Shown here: positions 46,801 through 57,751 of the stretch, piece by piece
How the letters are laid out: every line of letters begins with the position of its first letter
Position numbering within the stretch: the stretch's first letter is position 1
NCBI GenBank assembly: GCA_009746045.1
Contig: RPFO01000003.1
Span: forward strand, 26,001-90,000
Length of the DNA: 64,000 nucleotides
DNA from: Mesostigma viride
Taxonomy: Eukaryota; Streptophyta; Mesostigmatophyceae; Mesostigmatales; Mesostigmataceae
Reading direction: 5' to 3'
Program-made: the position numbers and the translations under genes
Notes under the pieces: model-generated
Told to the model about the DNA's origin: nothing
Databases searched by the model: none
The model's input: the letters and a program-made list of their open reading frames with translations, nothing else

Positions 46801-49800
46801 AGGATGAGATGGAGGAGCACACAGCGGCGAGGCCGACGAGGGAATGGAATGCAGCGACCATCTGGGGGAGGGAGGTGATGACGATGCGCGACGCGATGGT
46901 GGCGCCGATGGTCACGCCGACGACAGCCGCGACCACGACCTGGACGACGAGGCCCCAGTCAGCCTTGTCGGACATGAGGTTGAGGTCGAGCATGCCGAGG
47001 GTCACGGTGAGGCCCGTCAGGACACCGATCAGCGCGAGGATGTCACCCGTGCGCGCGGTCTTCTGCTGTGACAGGCAGCCGATTGCAGAGATGCACATGA
47101 TGGAGGCGACCAGGTAGGTGATCGCGTCCACGCCCGGGCCGCCATCGGCGAAGGTGTGCGCCGCCACGTAGAGGGCGATCAGGAGCGCGCCTGGTGGTGG
47201 GCGGGCGGGAGAGGCGAAGAGTTGATAGGTACAGGGGGAAGTTGATGTCAGAATTCAGTAGTCCCACTGTGTGGGAGCGCTTGCCTGGTTGTGTGTGGGG
47301 GGGTGGAAGGGGGCTGGAAAACAAAATGCATGGGGAAGAGGGGAAAAGTTGGAAATACTTCTTACTTTGGCAAGGGGACATAGGAAAGGCTAACGAGGCA
47401 AGCATTACATATTGCGACGTTTTGTGTGTGAGTATGAGTGTGAGCACAGGGAAGTTCAATGGGAGAGCAGTCGGGTAGGATGGATAGAGATTCCTTTCGT
47501 GAGAGCACCAGGATTCGTGTTCTCATGCTAGGTAGAATAATGCAGTGCTAAGTAGTACTATGTATCACATTTCCACCCATGCTGCACAAACTAGTCTCTT
47601 CAGGAACTTTTGTCGGTGGGCGACCGCCTGCACACGAAAGATAACGCAAACTATTGCTATCCAAGCCCCCAAGCTATTCGTGTCCACATACTGCGCACCA
47701 GGTAGCCTCAACAAAGAACAGCAAGCTCCTCGTAAACATGTACGTTCGCGCCCACCCACCGGGCACCAGGTAGTACTTCTGGAACTCAGGGGGGTCGCCG
47801 GGGCGGCGGAACATCTCCAGCATGCGGCGCGTGACGGTGAAACCACCCGCGATGTTGATGGTGGAGACGAGCACGGTCAGGAATGCCAGCGCGGATGCAG
47901 GGGTGTCGGGGTAGTAGGAGCCGCCCGGCATTAGCAGCAGGCCACCCACCTGGGTGTTTGGGAATTAAAAAATGGCAAACAGGGAAGACATTAGTAAGGA
48001 AACACGTAAGCTAAAAAAGAGATGTGTGTTTGGAGGGATAGAGCATCAGGCCGCCTGCTTGGGGGTTGCTTGACAGAAGGAAAGCTCGAAAGAAGAATCC
48101 CTTGGGAACCAAGGGAAAACAGTAGAGGACCCTATTTAAACGATTAGAGGGACTAGACGGGGCGCACCGTATACACATCAGCTATCAACATTTCTATATA
48201 TATCAACAAATATATAACAAGGATTCTCCAGGTTACTGGCCTGTGCTAGTTGCCTCATTATTATAACGAGGGGGACGCTGAATAAGAAGCAGCAGTGCAT
48301 GTAGCAACAAATAACATGTACTTATTATTAAGCATCGAATTAATGTAAATGTCCTATTTCTGGCATGCGCTGGCTGTCTCATGGATCCACAGCTACTCAA
48401 AAACACCCAAGCGTACCGCGGCGAGACACAAACCCATCCAACATCCAACACCCAATCCATCCACCCCCCATCATCCACTTCCATCCGACCCCCAAGCGTA
48501 CCGCGGTGAGCCCCGAGATCGCGTTGGTGACGGACATGAGCGGCGAGTGGAGCGCGGGCACGACGCCCCACACGGCCTGGTAACCGCAGATGGAGGCGAG
48601 CGCAAACACCGCCACCATGCTGGCGCCGTCACCAGAGGGCAAGCCGAGGCCCACACCGATCATGACGGTGGCCAGAAGGCACCCGTAGATGGCGCGCTTG
48701 ATGCTGCCGCTGCGGTTGAGGCGCTCCTTGGTCTGTGCAGGGGATAGGGGGGGGGGGGGAGGGGCAAGGGGTTCATCATCAGGAAATTAACTTTAAAACT
48801 AACGGGAAATTTAGATTGAGCCATAAAAAGTCGTTATCACATCTTGGTCTTGTGAGTGAGTGTGAGTATGTGAGCATGTATGTATGCGTGCCTGTGTGCG
48901 AGGGGGGTTGATTTTGATTGGAGCTGGTGGTTTGGTGGGCGCAGATGGGGGAATCCTTCAAGGAATATCGCAGGGGACATACCACGAGGTTGTTAAGAAC
49001 AAGAGGAGAAACATAAGTTACCAGAAAGAGCTGATACTATAAACAATTAGAAAGAGGACATACATATCAACCTTGGGAGCATGGCAGCAGCATCTCACGA
49101 CATCAACATGAGCACTGTAAAAATCCCCTAAAGAAAGCACTCGATGCCCAGGCATTGCTCTTAGCAAAGCACCCTGACCAACATATTCTCACAACTGGCG
49201 CAGTACCCACCCACCAACGACTTTCTCTTCATAAGTCTGCCACTATTTGACAATAATTCTGTCCTACAGGAGCAAAACTCACCGCCGCATCATCCAGCTG
49301 GATGGCGTGGCTGTCTGAGGGGCCTGCGGGCGCCTCCTTGGGCTTTGGCGGCGCGGGCGGGGGGGGAGGAGGCCACTTGAGCGTCCCCTTCTCCATGACC
49401 AGCGCGCCGCGGACCGCATCGTCCCTGCAGGGGCGGGTTGTTAGCAGGTTATGACAGCAGAAAGAGGAAGGGGAGGGGGGGGGATTAGAGGGTAAGAAAA
49501 TGACATAGAAATGGGAATGGTGGCGGGGGTAAAAGGGGGTACAAGTTTCCCGGTAACCCCCTACTAAAACAGTCGTAAACGATAGGCCATTGCCACGAAG
49601 GCCATCATATGGCAGGCCCAGCTCTGTATGGCCGCAGTTTTTATGGCCGAGCAGACACTGGCAATGACTCTACGCCATAATTTACAATATATGCAGCTAC
49701 TAAAAAGGGAAGCTGGTTGGACACCACCGTTACCGCTACATGAGCTTTCCCCCAAAACTAGGTAGCGCGATATCCTAGGCTCGTGAGTGCCACCCCTAGT

Positions 49801-52800
49801 CTGATGGTGGCCACTACAGTGACCATGATAGTGACCGTGACCATAAAACAAGGCATCACGAGTGCCACCCCTTCTCAGGGAGGCGGTTGGCCCCAGACCC
49901 AGTAGCCACAAAACCGTGCAAGGACACTACAGCCACAGGACTGTGCTGGCACCTACTTGGGGTCGATGAAGAGCTCCCCCTTGTTGCCCGTCGAGAAGGG
50001 ACCCATGGAGAGCAGGAACTTGGAGATGTTGTTGTTGTACATGTTGGACGACTGCGCAGGCATGCGGGAGGGGAAGTCCACGTAGCCGATGACCGTGACG
50101 CCGCCGGGCGTCTTGGTGACTTGGTCTGCGAAAGCCAGAGGGAGGGAGGTGAAAGCATGAAAATTAATACTTAGTTTTTTTCTAACAGTTGAAGAGATAG
50201 GTAGACAGAAAATTAAGCAGCAAAACAAGCACATGGGTTTCTTGATCACTTGGTCGGCTCGCTACAGGGCCAAGGGGCATAATCGTGTGAATGAAGCCAG
50301 TGAGAAAACAAGTGAGTCCTCAAGTTCACTTAGTCATTAACATTAATTAGCAAAGTTAATGAGTCCTTAAGTACACATAGCCGATGACCTTGACACCGTT
50401 GGCATTGGTCTGCGGATCAGAGGGGGGAAGGGGGAGGATAGGGAACAAAGGTGGCCAAGCGGAAAAATGAAATGGGCTTGGTCTTGGCAAAGCGATGCCA
50501 ACGAAAATCTAGTCATGACCCTGGCATAAAACAAGTCTGTTGTTTCTCTTCCTGCCATTCAACCACTCGGCATCCCTCCCCACCAAGCCCGCTTGCCCTT
50601 TCCGTACCTTCCCAAAGAAACATCCCCTTTCCATGCATCCCCGTTTCCCACCTGCCTTCCCCCTACTTTCTCTTTCTCCCTCTTTCTCTTTCTTTTGTCC
50701 TTTACTCAGCCCTCTCGGCGCACTTGCACTTGCCCCTGCTGTCCATGTATGGATGTTAACATTTAGCTGCTACAATCATTCTCCCCAGTCCCCCAGGTGT
50801 ACTTGCCCAAGCAGGAGACATTATAATGAGTACAGTTACATATACAGCCCATCCCCCCCCTTCACTCACCCCTCTCTGTGTACTCGCAGTTGCCGCCGCT
50901 CTCGGCCGCGAGATCCACGATCACACTGCCCGGCTTGAGGACGTCCACCACCTCCTTGGGGAGCAGCTTGGGTGCGGGCTTGTTGGGGATGGCAGCCGTC
51001 GTGATGATGATGTCCACGTCCTTGGCCTGCTTGCGGAAGAGCTCCACCTCGGCCGCCAGGAACGCGGCCGACATGTCCTTGGCGTACCCGCCCACGCCCT
51101 CGCCCGACTCCTTGATCGCGACCGTGAGGAACTCGGCGCCCAGGGACTTGGCCTCGGTGGCCACGGCGGCGCGGGTGTCGAACACGCGCACGACCGCGCC
51201 CATGTTGCGGGCCAGCCCAACAGCCGAGAGACCTGCGACACCACCACCGATCACGAGGACCTTTGCTGGGGGGTTGCGGCCTGAGGCAGTGATCGCCCCC
51301 TGGAAGTAGCGGGTGAAGTACGAGGCGGCCTCAAGGACAGCTTTGTACCCGGCGATGGAGGCCATGGAGGAGAGGGAGTCGAACGTCTGCGCACGCGAGA
51401 TGGTGCGGGGAATGCAGTCCATGCCGATCACCGTCGCACCGATGGCCTGCAGCTTCTCGAGGAGGGGACCGTTCTTGGCCGGGTTGATGTAGGAGATGAG
51501 AAACGCGCCGCGCTTGAGCAGGGGGACCTCGGACTCAACATCAGGGGGGCGCACCTGGGGGGGCGAGGGGTGGGGCGGGGTGGATAGAGATGGGGGGGTT
51601 GAGGAGAGCATATTTGCATGTTGTCGAGGGTACCGTGGGCAGGTGGGTAATGACAGCAGCAATGAGAGAAGAAAAATTTGAAGCAACTTTTCCAACAAAA
51701 AAAGGGGGGGGGGAAGCGGGACTTACTTCACATCCGATACAAGGATCATACAAAGCAAGGCCAGGGCAGCAAGGGCTATGCCTCCGGGGGACGCCACAGC
51801 ACGTGCTTAGTTGATATGTGACTGCTAAGTTTTATGTGTGATAGCTTAATTGTGATTAGTGATGGCCAAGGGTTCCCACGGCGTTCACTGGAAAGCTCTA
51901 CAGACACCTCTAACCCTTGCTTAATGGGCACTCACAATTGAATTCGATAGAGGACGACAACCTTGAAAAAGACCTGCTCATATTACCAAAGAGCCCTCGA
52001 CTTGCGGGGCAACATTTTAAGCTCCTCAACATGAAATAAAACTCCGCACCGTGAGGATAACAGCCTTGGTAAACTCCTCGCACTAATCGTACCCTAAACT
52101 TCTCGTAAGGACTTTAGATCCCGCTGTGACAAACAAGAGTTGCTTCCCTTGAGGATGACATCCTTGGAAAAGACCTCCTCACAATAAAGAACCGACTGAC
52201 TTGCAAGAAGTCTTTAAAGTCCTGAGCTGAGAGGAAAACAGCTATAGAAATACAACTCCTAACTTTGAACCTGTCAACAAGATTTGCCTCCAAAGCCAAA
52301 AATAATCCACTTCCTCACCTTGAGGATCACATCCTTGGAGAAGACCTCCTCGGCCGACTTTGCGATCTTGGCGCCCGCCGCGATGTAGGCGCTGTCCTCA
52401 TGGCCCGCAAATGAGCCCGCGCCACTTTGCACCCAGATCTGTACAGCAGTTAGAAAATGGTACAATGGCGGAAAGACACATGTCAGCCACAAGCCAGAAA
52501 GCGGTATTTCAGGGGCATTTTTAATTCCGCCGCAGGTAAAAACCACAACGGATGGCAAACCATGGATGCAAGGGAAGCGGTCTGGTTGTATTAAGGCGAC
52601 CAGGAAAACCAAAGCAAGGGTGGGAAAAAATAGCGGCTAGTGTGTTGGAAACCAGAACAGGAGGCTAGGTAATGGAAGAAAGTCAACCACATCCTCTATT
52701 GATGGAAGAGAAAGAAACAAATGGGCAATAATCAGGAGGCAGAGGCAGAAAATCGTGCTTGGCAGGACTGCACATTGTACAAAAAGAATGCAAGGCTCAG

Positions 52801-53743
52801 GCAAAAGCATGTATTTTATTGGAAGGGCGAGAAATCAGGCGGCACCAAAGAACCGCTCAGTATATTGTATAAAGAAATAAATTAGAAAACCATTGCTGTC
52901 GGCGTAAGCGATATAGCCACATTATCACATTCGGTAGAAGCATTACAACAAGATTGCTCTGCCGCACACGTTTGCCCCACTGCTCACTAAACCACCATTC
53001 CTCGATACAAGCGCAAGAAGGCGTGCGTACAATTTTCCCGTAACGTGCAAAAGTGTCGAAATCGGATTGCTTGAAAATGGTCGGAAGAGCACCGTCACGA
53101 TTGCTGATCCGGACCGGCTATGAACACACCCGAAGTCCAGAGAACAGCGGCATACGGACTGCCGACTAAACAGCCGCAGACATTAAAAAAAACACGGCAT
53201 ACTAAGCATTCGCGACGTTGCATTTCGCGACGCCGTTTAGTTACCTCCTTGAAGCCAGCCTTCAGCAGAGTCTCGACTCCAGCAGGGACCAAAGCCACAC
53301 GACGCTCGGTCTGCCAAGACTCCTTCGGCACACCTATTGTTGTACAAGCAAGACAGTCAGATCGCATTAATGGTCATGCGTTTGCAGAAACGTTCGACGG
53401 CGCCGTTACTTCGTCACAAGGCAGTCGAAGGCGATGAAACGATCTGACACGACCCCAAAATCTGTAGGCAGCAGAACTTTCCATGACGGCCATTCTTTAA
53501 ATAAGCTGTCTTCAAGGCTTGGATGTAACAAACGTCGCAAGCCAAAAAGTGGCGCACTTGACCTCAAGAACCGAACAGCAGCAGCCATTCCTTACCGATG
53601 GCGAGCTGGGCATACGGCACTTTGAAGGCATCACCGCTCTGGCTTGAGGAAGCCTGGGCCTGGTTAGAGCCTCCCTCGGCCTGCAGCAAAGGTACTTTTA
53701 ACGAGGCCAAATTCTGGCCATTGTTCTGGCGTTGGCCCGCCAT
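43808..53743 (-). CDS. Proton-translocating NAD(P) transhydrogenase, fused PntA-PntB type, 13 exons
   Basis: Couples hydride transfer from NADH to NADP+ with proton movement across an energised membrane. Exons: 53743-53596, 53333-53245, 52438-52319, 51554-50870, 50125-49957, 49424-49283, 48732-48502, 47949-47760, 47190-46214, 45618-45414, 45046-44925, 44482-44423, 43981-43808. They total 3312 nt (1103 aa), in frame, all GT-AG. Domain I carries [19 protein letters not shown] and the NAD loop [16 protein letters not shown] Pro-rich linker follows (exon 6), then domain II membrane helices (exons 7-9). Domain III carries [34 protein letters not shown] and [14 protein letters not shown]. The order dI-dII-dIII is as in animal NNT, not the swapped order of some protists. 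The ATG at 53743 is the first in frame; an upstream exon with a targeting peptide cannot be excluded, so the compartment is open. Confidence 0.95.
51940..52360. repeat. Ladder of ~95-bp repeats ending in transhydrogenase exon 3
   Basis: The exon 3 donor edge (GAGGATCACATCCTTGG at 52322) has decaying copies in the intron at 52231, 52151, 52053 and 51950. Spacings are 91, 80, 98 and 103 bp. Sequence between them is also similar (CTTTAAAGTCC / ATTTTAAGCTCC). The copy at 52151 is nearly identical to the exon. Confidence 0.85.
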
Positions 53744-55149
53744 TGCTCGAGCAGCGTGCTCGCTAGCCACCGGGCCAGGGAATGCCAATGCGCAGCAGGC
53801 GAGTCTGCAACACTTTTGTTTTGCCTTCACAGGCTGGCAACCCGGGCTAATATCTCACTTAAGTATCCTACTGATGATCTCACGCCTCCCTAGTAGCCGC
53901 GCCACATTAGGCAAGTCGAGAAGCTCGCGTTTGCTGACGTAAGTCCTACCAAAGGTTGCGCCCCACACCGCTCGGCTGGCAGCTTTTTTCCAAGCGGCGC
54001 CGACGTCTCGGCGAGTCGCGAGAGCATTCCCAGCGTCTATTCGGCTGAACCGCCCTTTCGTGCACTAACGTCGCCGACGGTTGGCCAGTACTGAACAAAA
54101 TACTCACCAAAGAGTACTTTTGGTAGTAGTACCAAGATATGGACTAGATCAGAAAGGCACTCCCCATGTGTTCCCGCTAGCAAGCTGAAGCTTCTACCCG
54201 AGATCCTACGTGGCAGTGCTGAAGTCAAACTGGCGCAGGGGCGCACGGGCAAGAATTTCCCACCACAGTAACCTCACCATGGCCATGGCGAGGAGCCGAG
54301 GACCCCAACCTAACCACGTGCCCCGGGCTTCAATCCCGTGCTCCCCTAGACTCAAGTAGTGTTTCTTCTTGAATTTCCATAACGCGCGTCATGTTATTCA
54401 TTGCGATGTTGGCATGAGTGTTGAAGCTTAGACAGGGACGGTCAAGAGGATTACCAGGGGCACGTCGCTAATTTGCCGAAGCTTTGCTGGCAATGCCGCT
54501 AGGAATGTATGCGTTTGTGAGCGCCCTGCCGCCACCGCATCACCCTGTTATGTACGAATAACATGAATAGCATAGAACTCCGGCTTTTCGCTCCTACATT
54601 TTGTCGCACAGACCTGCCACGTCGATGCAGATATCCCAGGCAAAGAGGTGGGGCTTACTCCACCAGGCAGTTGCTTTGTTTACAAGCATGCTTGCCCTGA
54701 TAGTTATGTGGTGGGACCCTTGAGAACATGAATGATAAGATTGCAAGACGGCAATATGATTAGCATGATTTTTTAATATAGGAACATAACAGTCAGTCCT
54801 TGCAGCTACGAATATAACGTGCCTCATGTCAGAAAGAGGAATTAAATATCAAGTATGCCACTCGGCATGCAGACTATTCTCCCAACCAAAAGTATTGCTT
54901 CCAACCGGCACAAATGTCAACGAAGCACTTGGTGCTTATGAAATGGGGCCGCCTGCAAACACGTCTAGACTATGGCATGACACTGCCTGGTTACAATAAA
55001 GGCTTTCGGGTGCAGGTTGCTGGAGTAAACTGGCATCATATACTGCGTGATATTCATCCCATTTTTGCACGCAAGATGTTTTGTACTGCTGTACTTTCTG
55101 TGACGTACTATTGTGATGTATAAGTGCGCACTTAGAATACTTGTGTCAT
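53744..55149. other. Upstream region of the transhydrogenase gene
   Basis: Should contain its promoter and 5' UTR. Minus-strand codons just upstream of the ATG (53743-53830) are open and hydrophobic (LACCALAFPG), so a longer N-terminus is possible. No other gene is seen. 54270-54330 is a GC-rich stretch without a recognisable product. Confidence 0.4.
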
Positions 55150-55998
55150 GCTCTAATGCATCAACCTGTTGCCAATTGCTGAGCAGCTCGCAGCCCTGAC
55201 TGTGCCTGGCGGCCCGCTGACCATCATGGCAAAGATTGGCAACATTGAAGCCAGAGTCACGCAAAAATTCCAGCGGCCCGGGTATACCGGCATGCACGAA
55301 CAGTCTGCCGCCAAGGGTTCTGAGGTTGCTGCCAGTGTGGCCGCCCGGCACCTGCCTGAAGTATTTGGAGTGCAGAGTCTGCCCAGGCATCGTGAAGCTG
55401 GAGCTTGAAGGTGGAGCTGGAGCAGTCGCCATGAAGGTAGAGACCATGGCTGCGCAGGTTCCCAAGATTGCTGAGCGGACAGCGGCACCATATCGCCGCC
55501 CAGGGACCTGCTCGTAGGGCCAGCGACAATGACCTCTCGACTCACTCCCGGGTGGACCTGCTCGAGAGCCAGGCATCCTCTACCACCACCGCCATCGCCA
55601 CCAAGCTAGAGGAGCTGGAAGACAAGCGCCGCAAGGCCGCAGGCTGCCGGCCGCGACCGCCGCAGCTGCCGCTCGAGTCATCCATAGATAGGAACTTTGC
55701 CATGAAGCCGGCGGAGAGCCCCGACCCTCTTCTCAGCGGGGAGGCCGTTCGTAAGCTCCTCGCGTGGCTGGACCTGCAAGGCCGAGCAGTAACCCGGCAG
55801 CTAGGGTGCCCACCGCCTGCCCGAACAAATCACAAGACAACTGGATGGGCCCCCACCAGTCCAGTGCTCCTCACCTTCAGCGACTTGGCCGCATGCAAGC
55901 GCCAGGTTCCTGACTCCTGTCTCGATGCAAAAAGACTGAGCCCCCCCCCTGCATGGTCGGTTGATGATGACCTTACGCCTGCTCAGCAGCAGCAATAA
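55150..55998 (+). pseudogene. LINE ORF1 fragment, family B
   Basis: Degenerate plus-strand relative of the ORF1 at 60742-62193. It has IGNIEARVTQKF, VETMAAQVPKIAERTA, TTTAIATKLEELED, PVLLTFSD and SVDDDLTPAQQQQ, then stops. Several frame changes are present. No tail or TSD is found. Confidence 0.65.
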
Positions 55999-56729
55999 TA
56001 TGCCGCGCCCTCGATGGCATGACTACTGATGTACCCACCCTGACAGGTCCCCCGAGAAGCCCCAGTCGGTTGCATGGCTGGGCGGGGACAGGCTACTATT
56101 CTGATCAGGCACTCCGCAAAGGTGAAAACCTTTGCGTTCAGTGCCGGGCCGCGGAAAACGCGGAAAACGCGATCTGCAAATGAATCCGACCGGAATCGAA
56201 CTGGGGACCTCTCGCACCAATTTTGCTGACTATAGGACGGACGTCTCCGGTTACCATGGCATCGCCAACTTACACCTACAGTCATCCGCAAAAGTTCTCC
56301 TGTCCGGGGAGTGATGCAAGCCTTTCGGATTTGGTACTAGATAAATCACTCGAGATCTGTGTGTAGGAGTACTACACACGTGTCTGCACACGAGACTACT
56401 ATGGCTACTATATCAAAGAGCCAACCAGCGCGGGCCAGAAATCTGGAAGAGTCCGCACCTTGTATATAGCTCGAGCCTAGGCTGTTATCTTATCCGCCTT
56501 GTTCAGGACGATGGAAATGAATGGAGGTGGATATGTGTAGCCGTGGACAAAATTAAAAATAAAAGTTATGGCTGGCTAGCGTGCATCGAGACCTAGATCA
56601 AGCTCCAGCTGAAACCAACCTCGCGTGATGATCAGGGCAGTTGTTCCTAGCGGCCAGGAGTGTCCAGTTGTACTAAGCACCACTGCTGCGATCGCGATCC
56701 TGCCATTTAACACTATGAATCACCCTCAA
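55999..56729. other. Mixed repeats, no gene recognised
   Basis: 56150-56260 has, on the minus strand, a tRNA-like B box (AGTTCGATTCC) preceded by GGTAACCGG. Acceptor and T stems do not pair, so it is at most a SINE or tRNA relic. 56410-56580 matches 34870-35040 inside the CACTA-like element. Confidence 0.45.
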
Positions 56730-57747
56730 TTTGCTCGCAATGTGGGCAGGGAACCTGGGGTGCAGGTCGCCAACTGGTACGAACTGGCATGGCGCCTGGG
56801 CTGACACGGAGATAAGGCTAGCGGAAATCATTTACGCAGATGACACCATCCTCTTTGAGAGCACGGAGCACCGAAGTGCTTTTAATCCCTGTGTGTTCAC
56901 AACAGGAGAAAGGGCAGAGACCCCCACCAGTCTCCTTCATGCCTAAGTAAGGCATGCCACAGCTGCATTCGGGCACGCTAGCTAAACGGACACGCTAACG
57001 ATCCGGCAATCTGTGGGTGCAATAAGACCCATGTGAGCATGGCATAACAAGGAGCGTGGGCGAGTATTTACGCGGAGCATTTACAGACATATTGCTAGAC
57101 TGCCTGGAAATTGAGGCCCTGGCGGTTTGGCTCTCCCACAAACCACGATACCTCTTCCTCGCCTTGATGGCTTCTGCGTCCCTTAGCGCTAGCGGCCCAG
57201 CGCCTAGCCTAGCTGGGCCTGAGTTCGATCCCCAGCTGTGAGGCCGCGACACTGGCCACTGCATCTCCCTCACCTGGCACGCGCTCCGCCAATAATATAG
57301 AGCCCTCTGGCTGGCGCAAGCGCGCCCCTGGGCAAGCGCGAGAAGCAGTTCAAGGTCCTGGTCCTCGATCCCACTTCTCACGTGTGGCGCCGAGATGTGG
57401 ACCCTTACAGTCGACCTCGAGAACAAGCATGACAGCGTGGTCACCAATCTGCTGCGCGGTCTATCTTTCGTTTGGGCTATGCCTCGATCCTGCACGCTCG
57501 CAAGGAGGACTTGTATGTAGGCATGCCGCTTATCACTAGCACCATCGAGCAGCTAGCAGATTGCAAGTAAAGTAGGGCACTTAGCTCGATCGTACCAACC
57601 AGGTAGACACTTCTTGTGGCCTGTCCGCAGGGCCGGCGGCCCGCTCAGCCGTGCAGGCATGCATGCACCCCCTCACGTGGGACGGGCCCAGCGATGTCAG
57701 ACGCCGGCCGCAAGGCCCGCACATTCAAAGAGCAAGTGATAGAGGCT
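56730..57747 (+). mobile_element. Degenerate LINE ORF2 fragment
   Basis: Contains VGREPGVQVAN and ADTEIRLAEIIYADDT (about 56840), then after an insert continues DCLEIEALAV, remnants of the C-terminal part and the end (RRPQGPHIQR type) up to the TTAA element. 56871-57062 is an inserted piece of the half-LINE B 3' UTR, bracketed by CGGAGCAC and CGGAGCAT. Small 4-base insertions (ATCG near 57585, GCCG near 57707) break the frame. Confidence 0.75.
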
Positions 57748-57751
57748 TTAA

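Noticed and set aside
53744-53830. GTG at 53830 as transhydrogenase start
   Set aside because: A non-ATG start is unlikely in a nuclear gene; the open codons may instead belong to a longer first exon, which cannot be defined here.
56150-56270. Complete tRNA gene on the minus strand
   Set aside because: B-box-like sequence is present, but acceptor and T stems do not pair; at most a relic.
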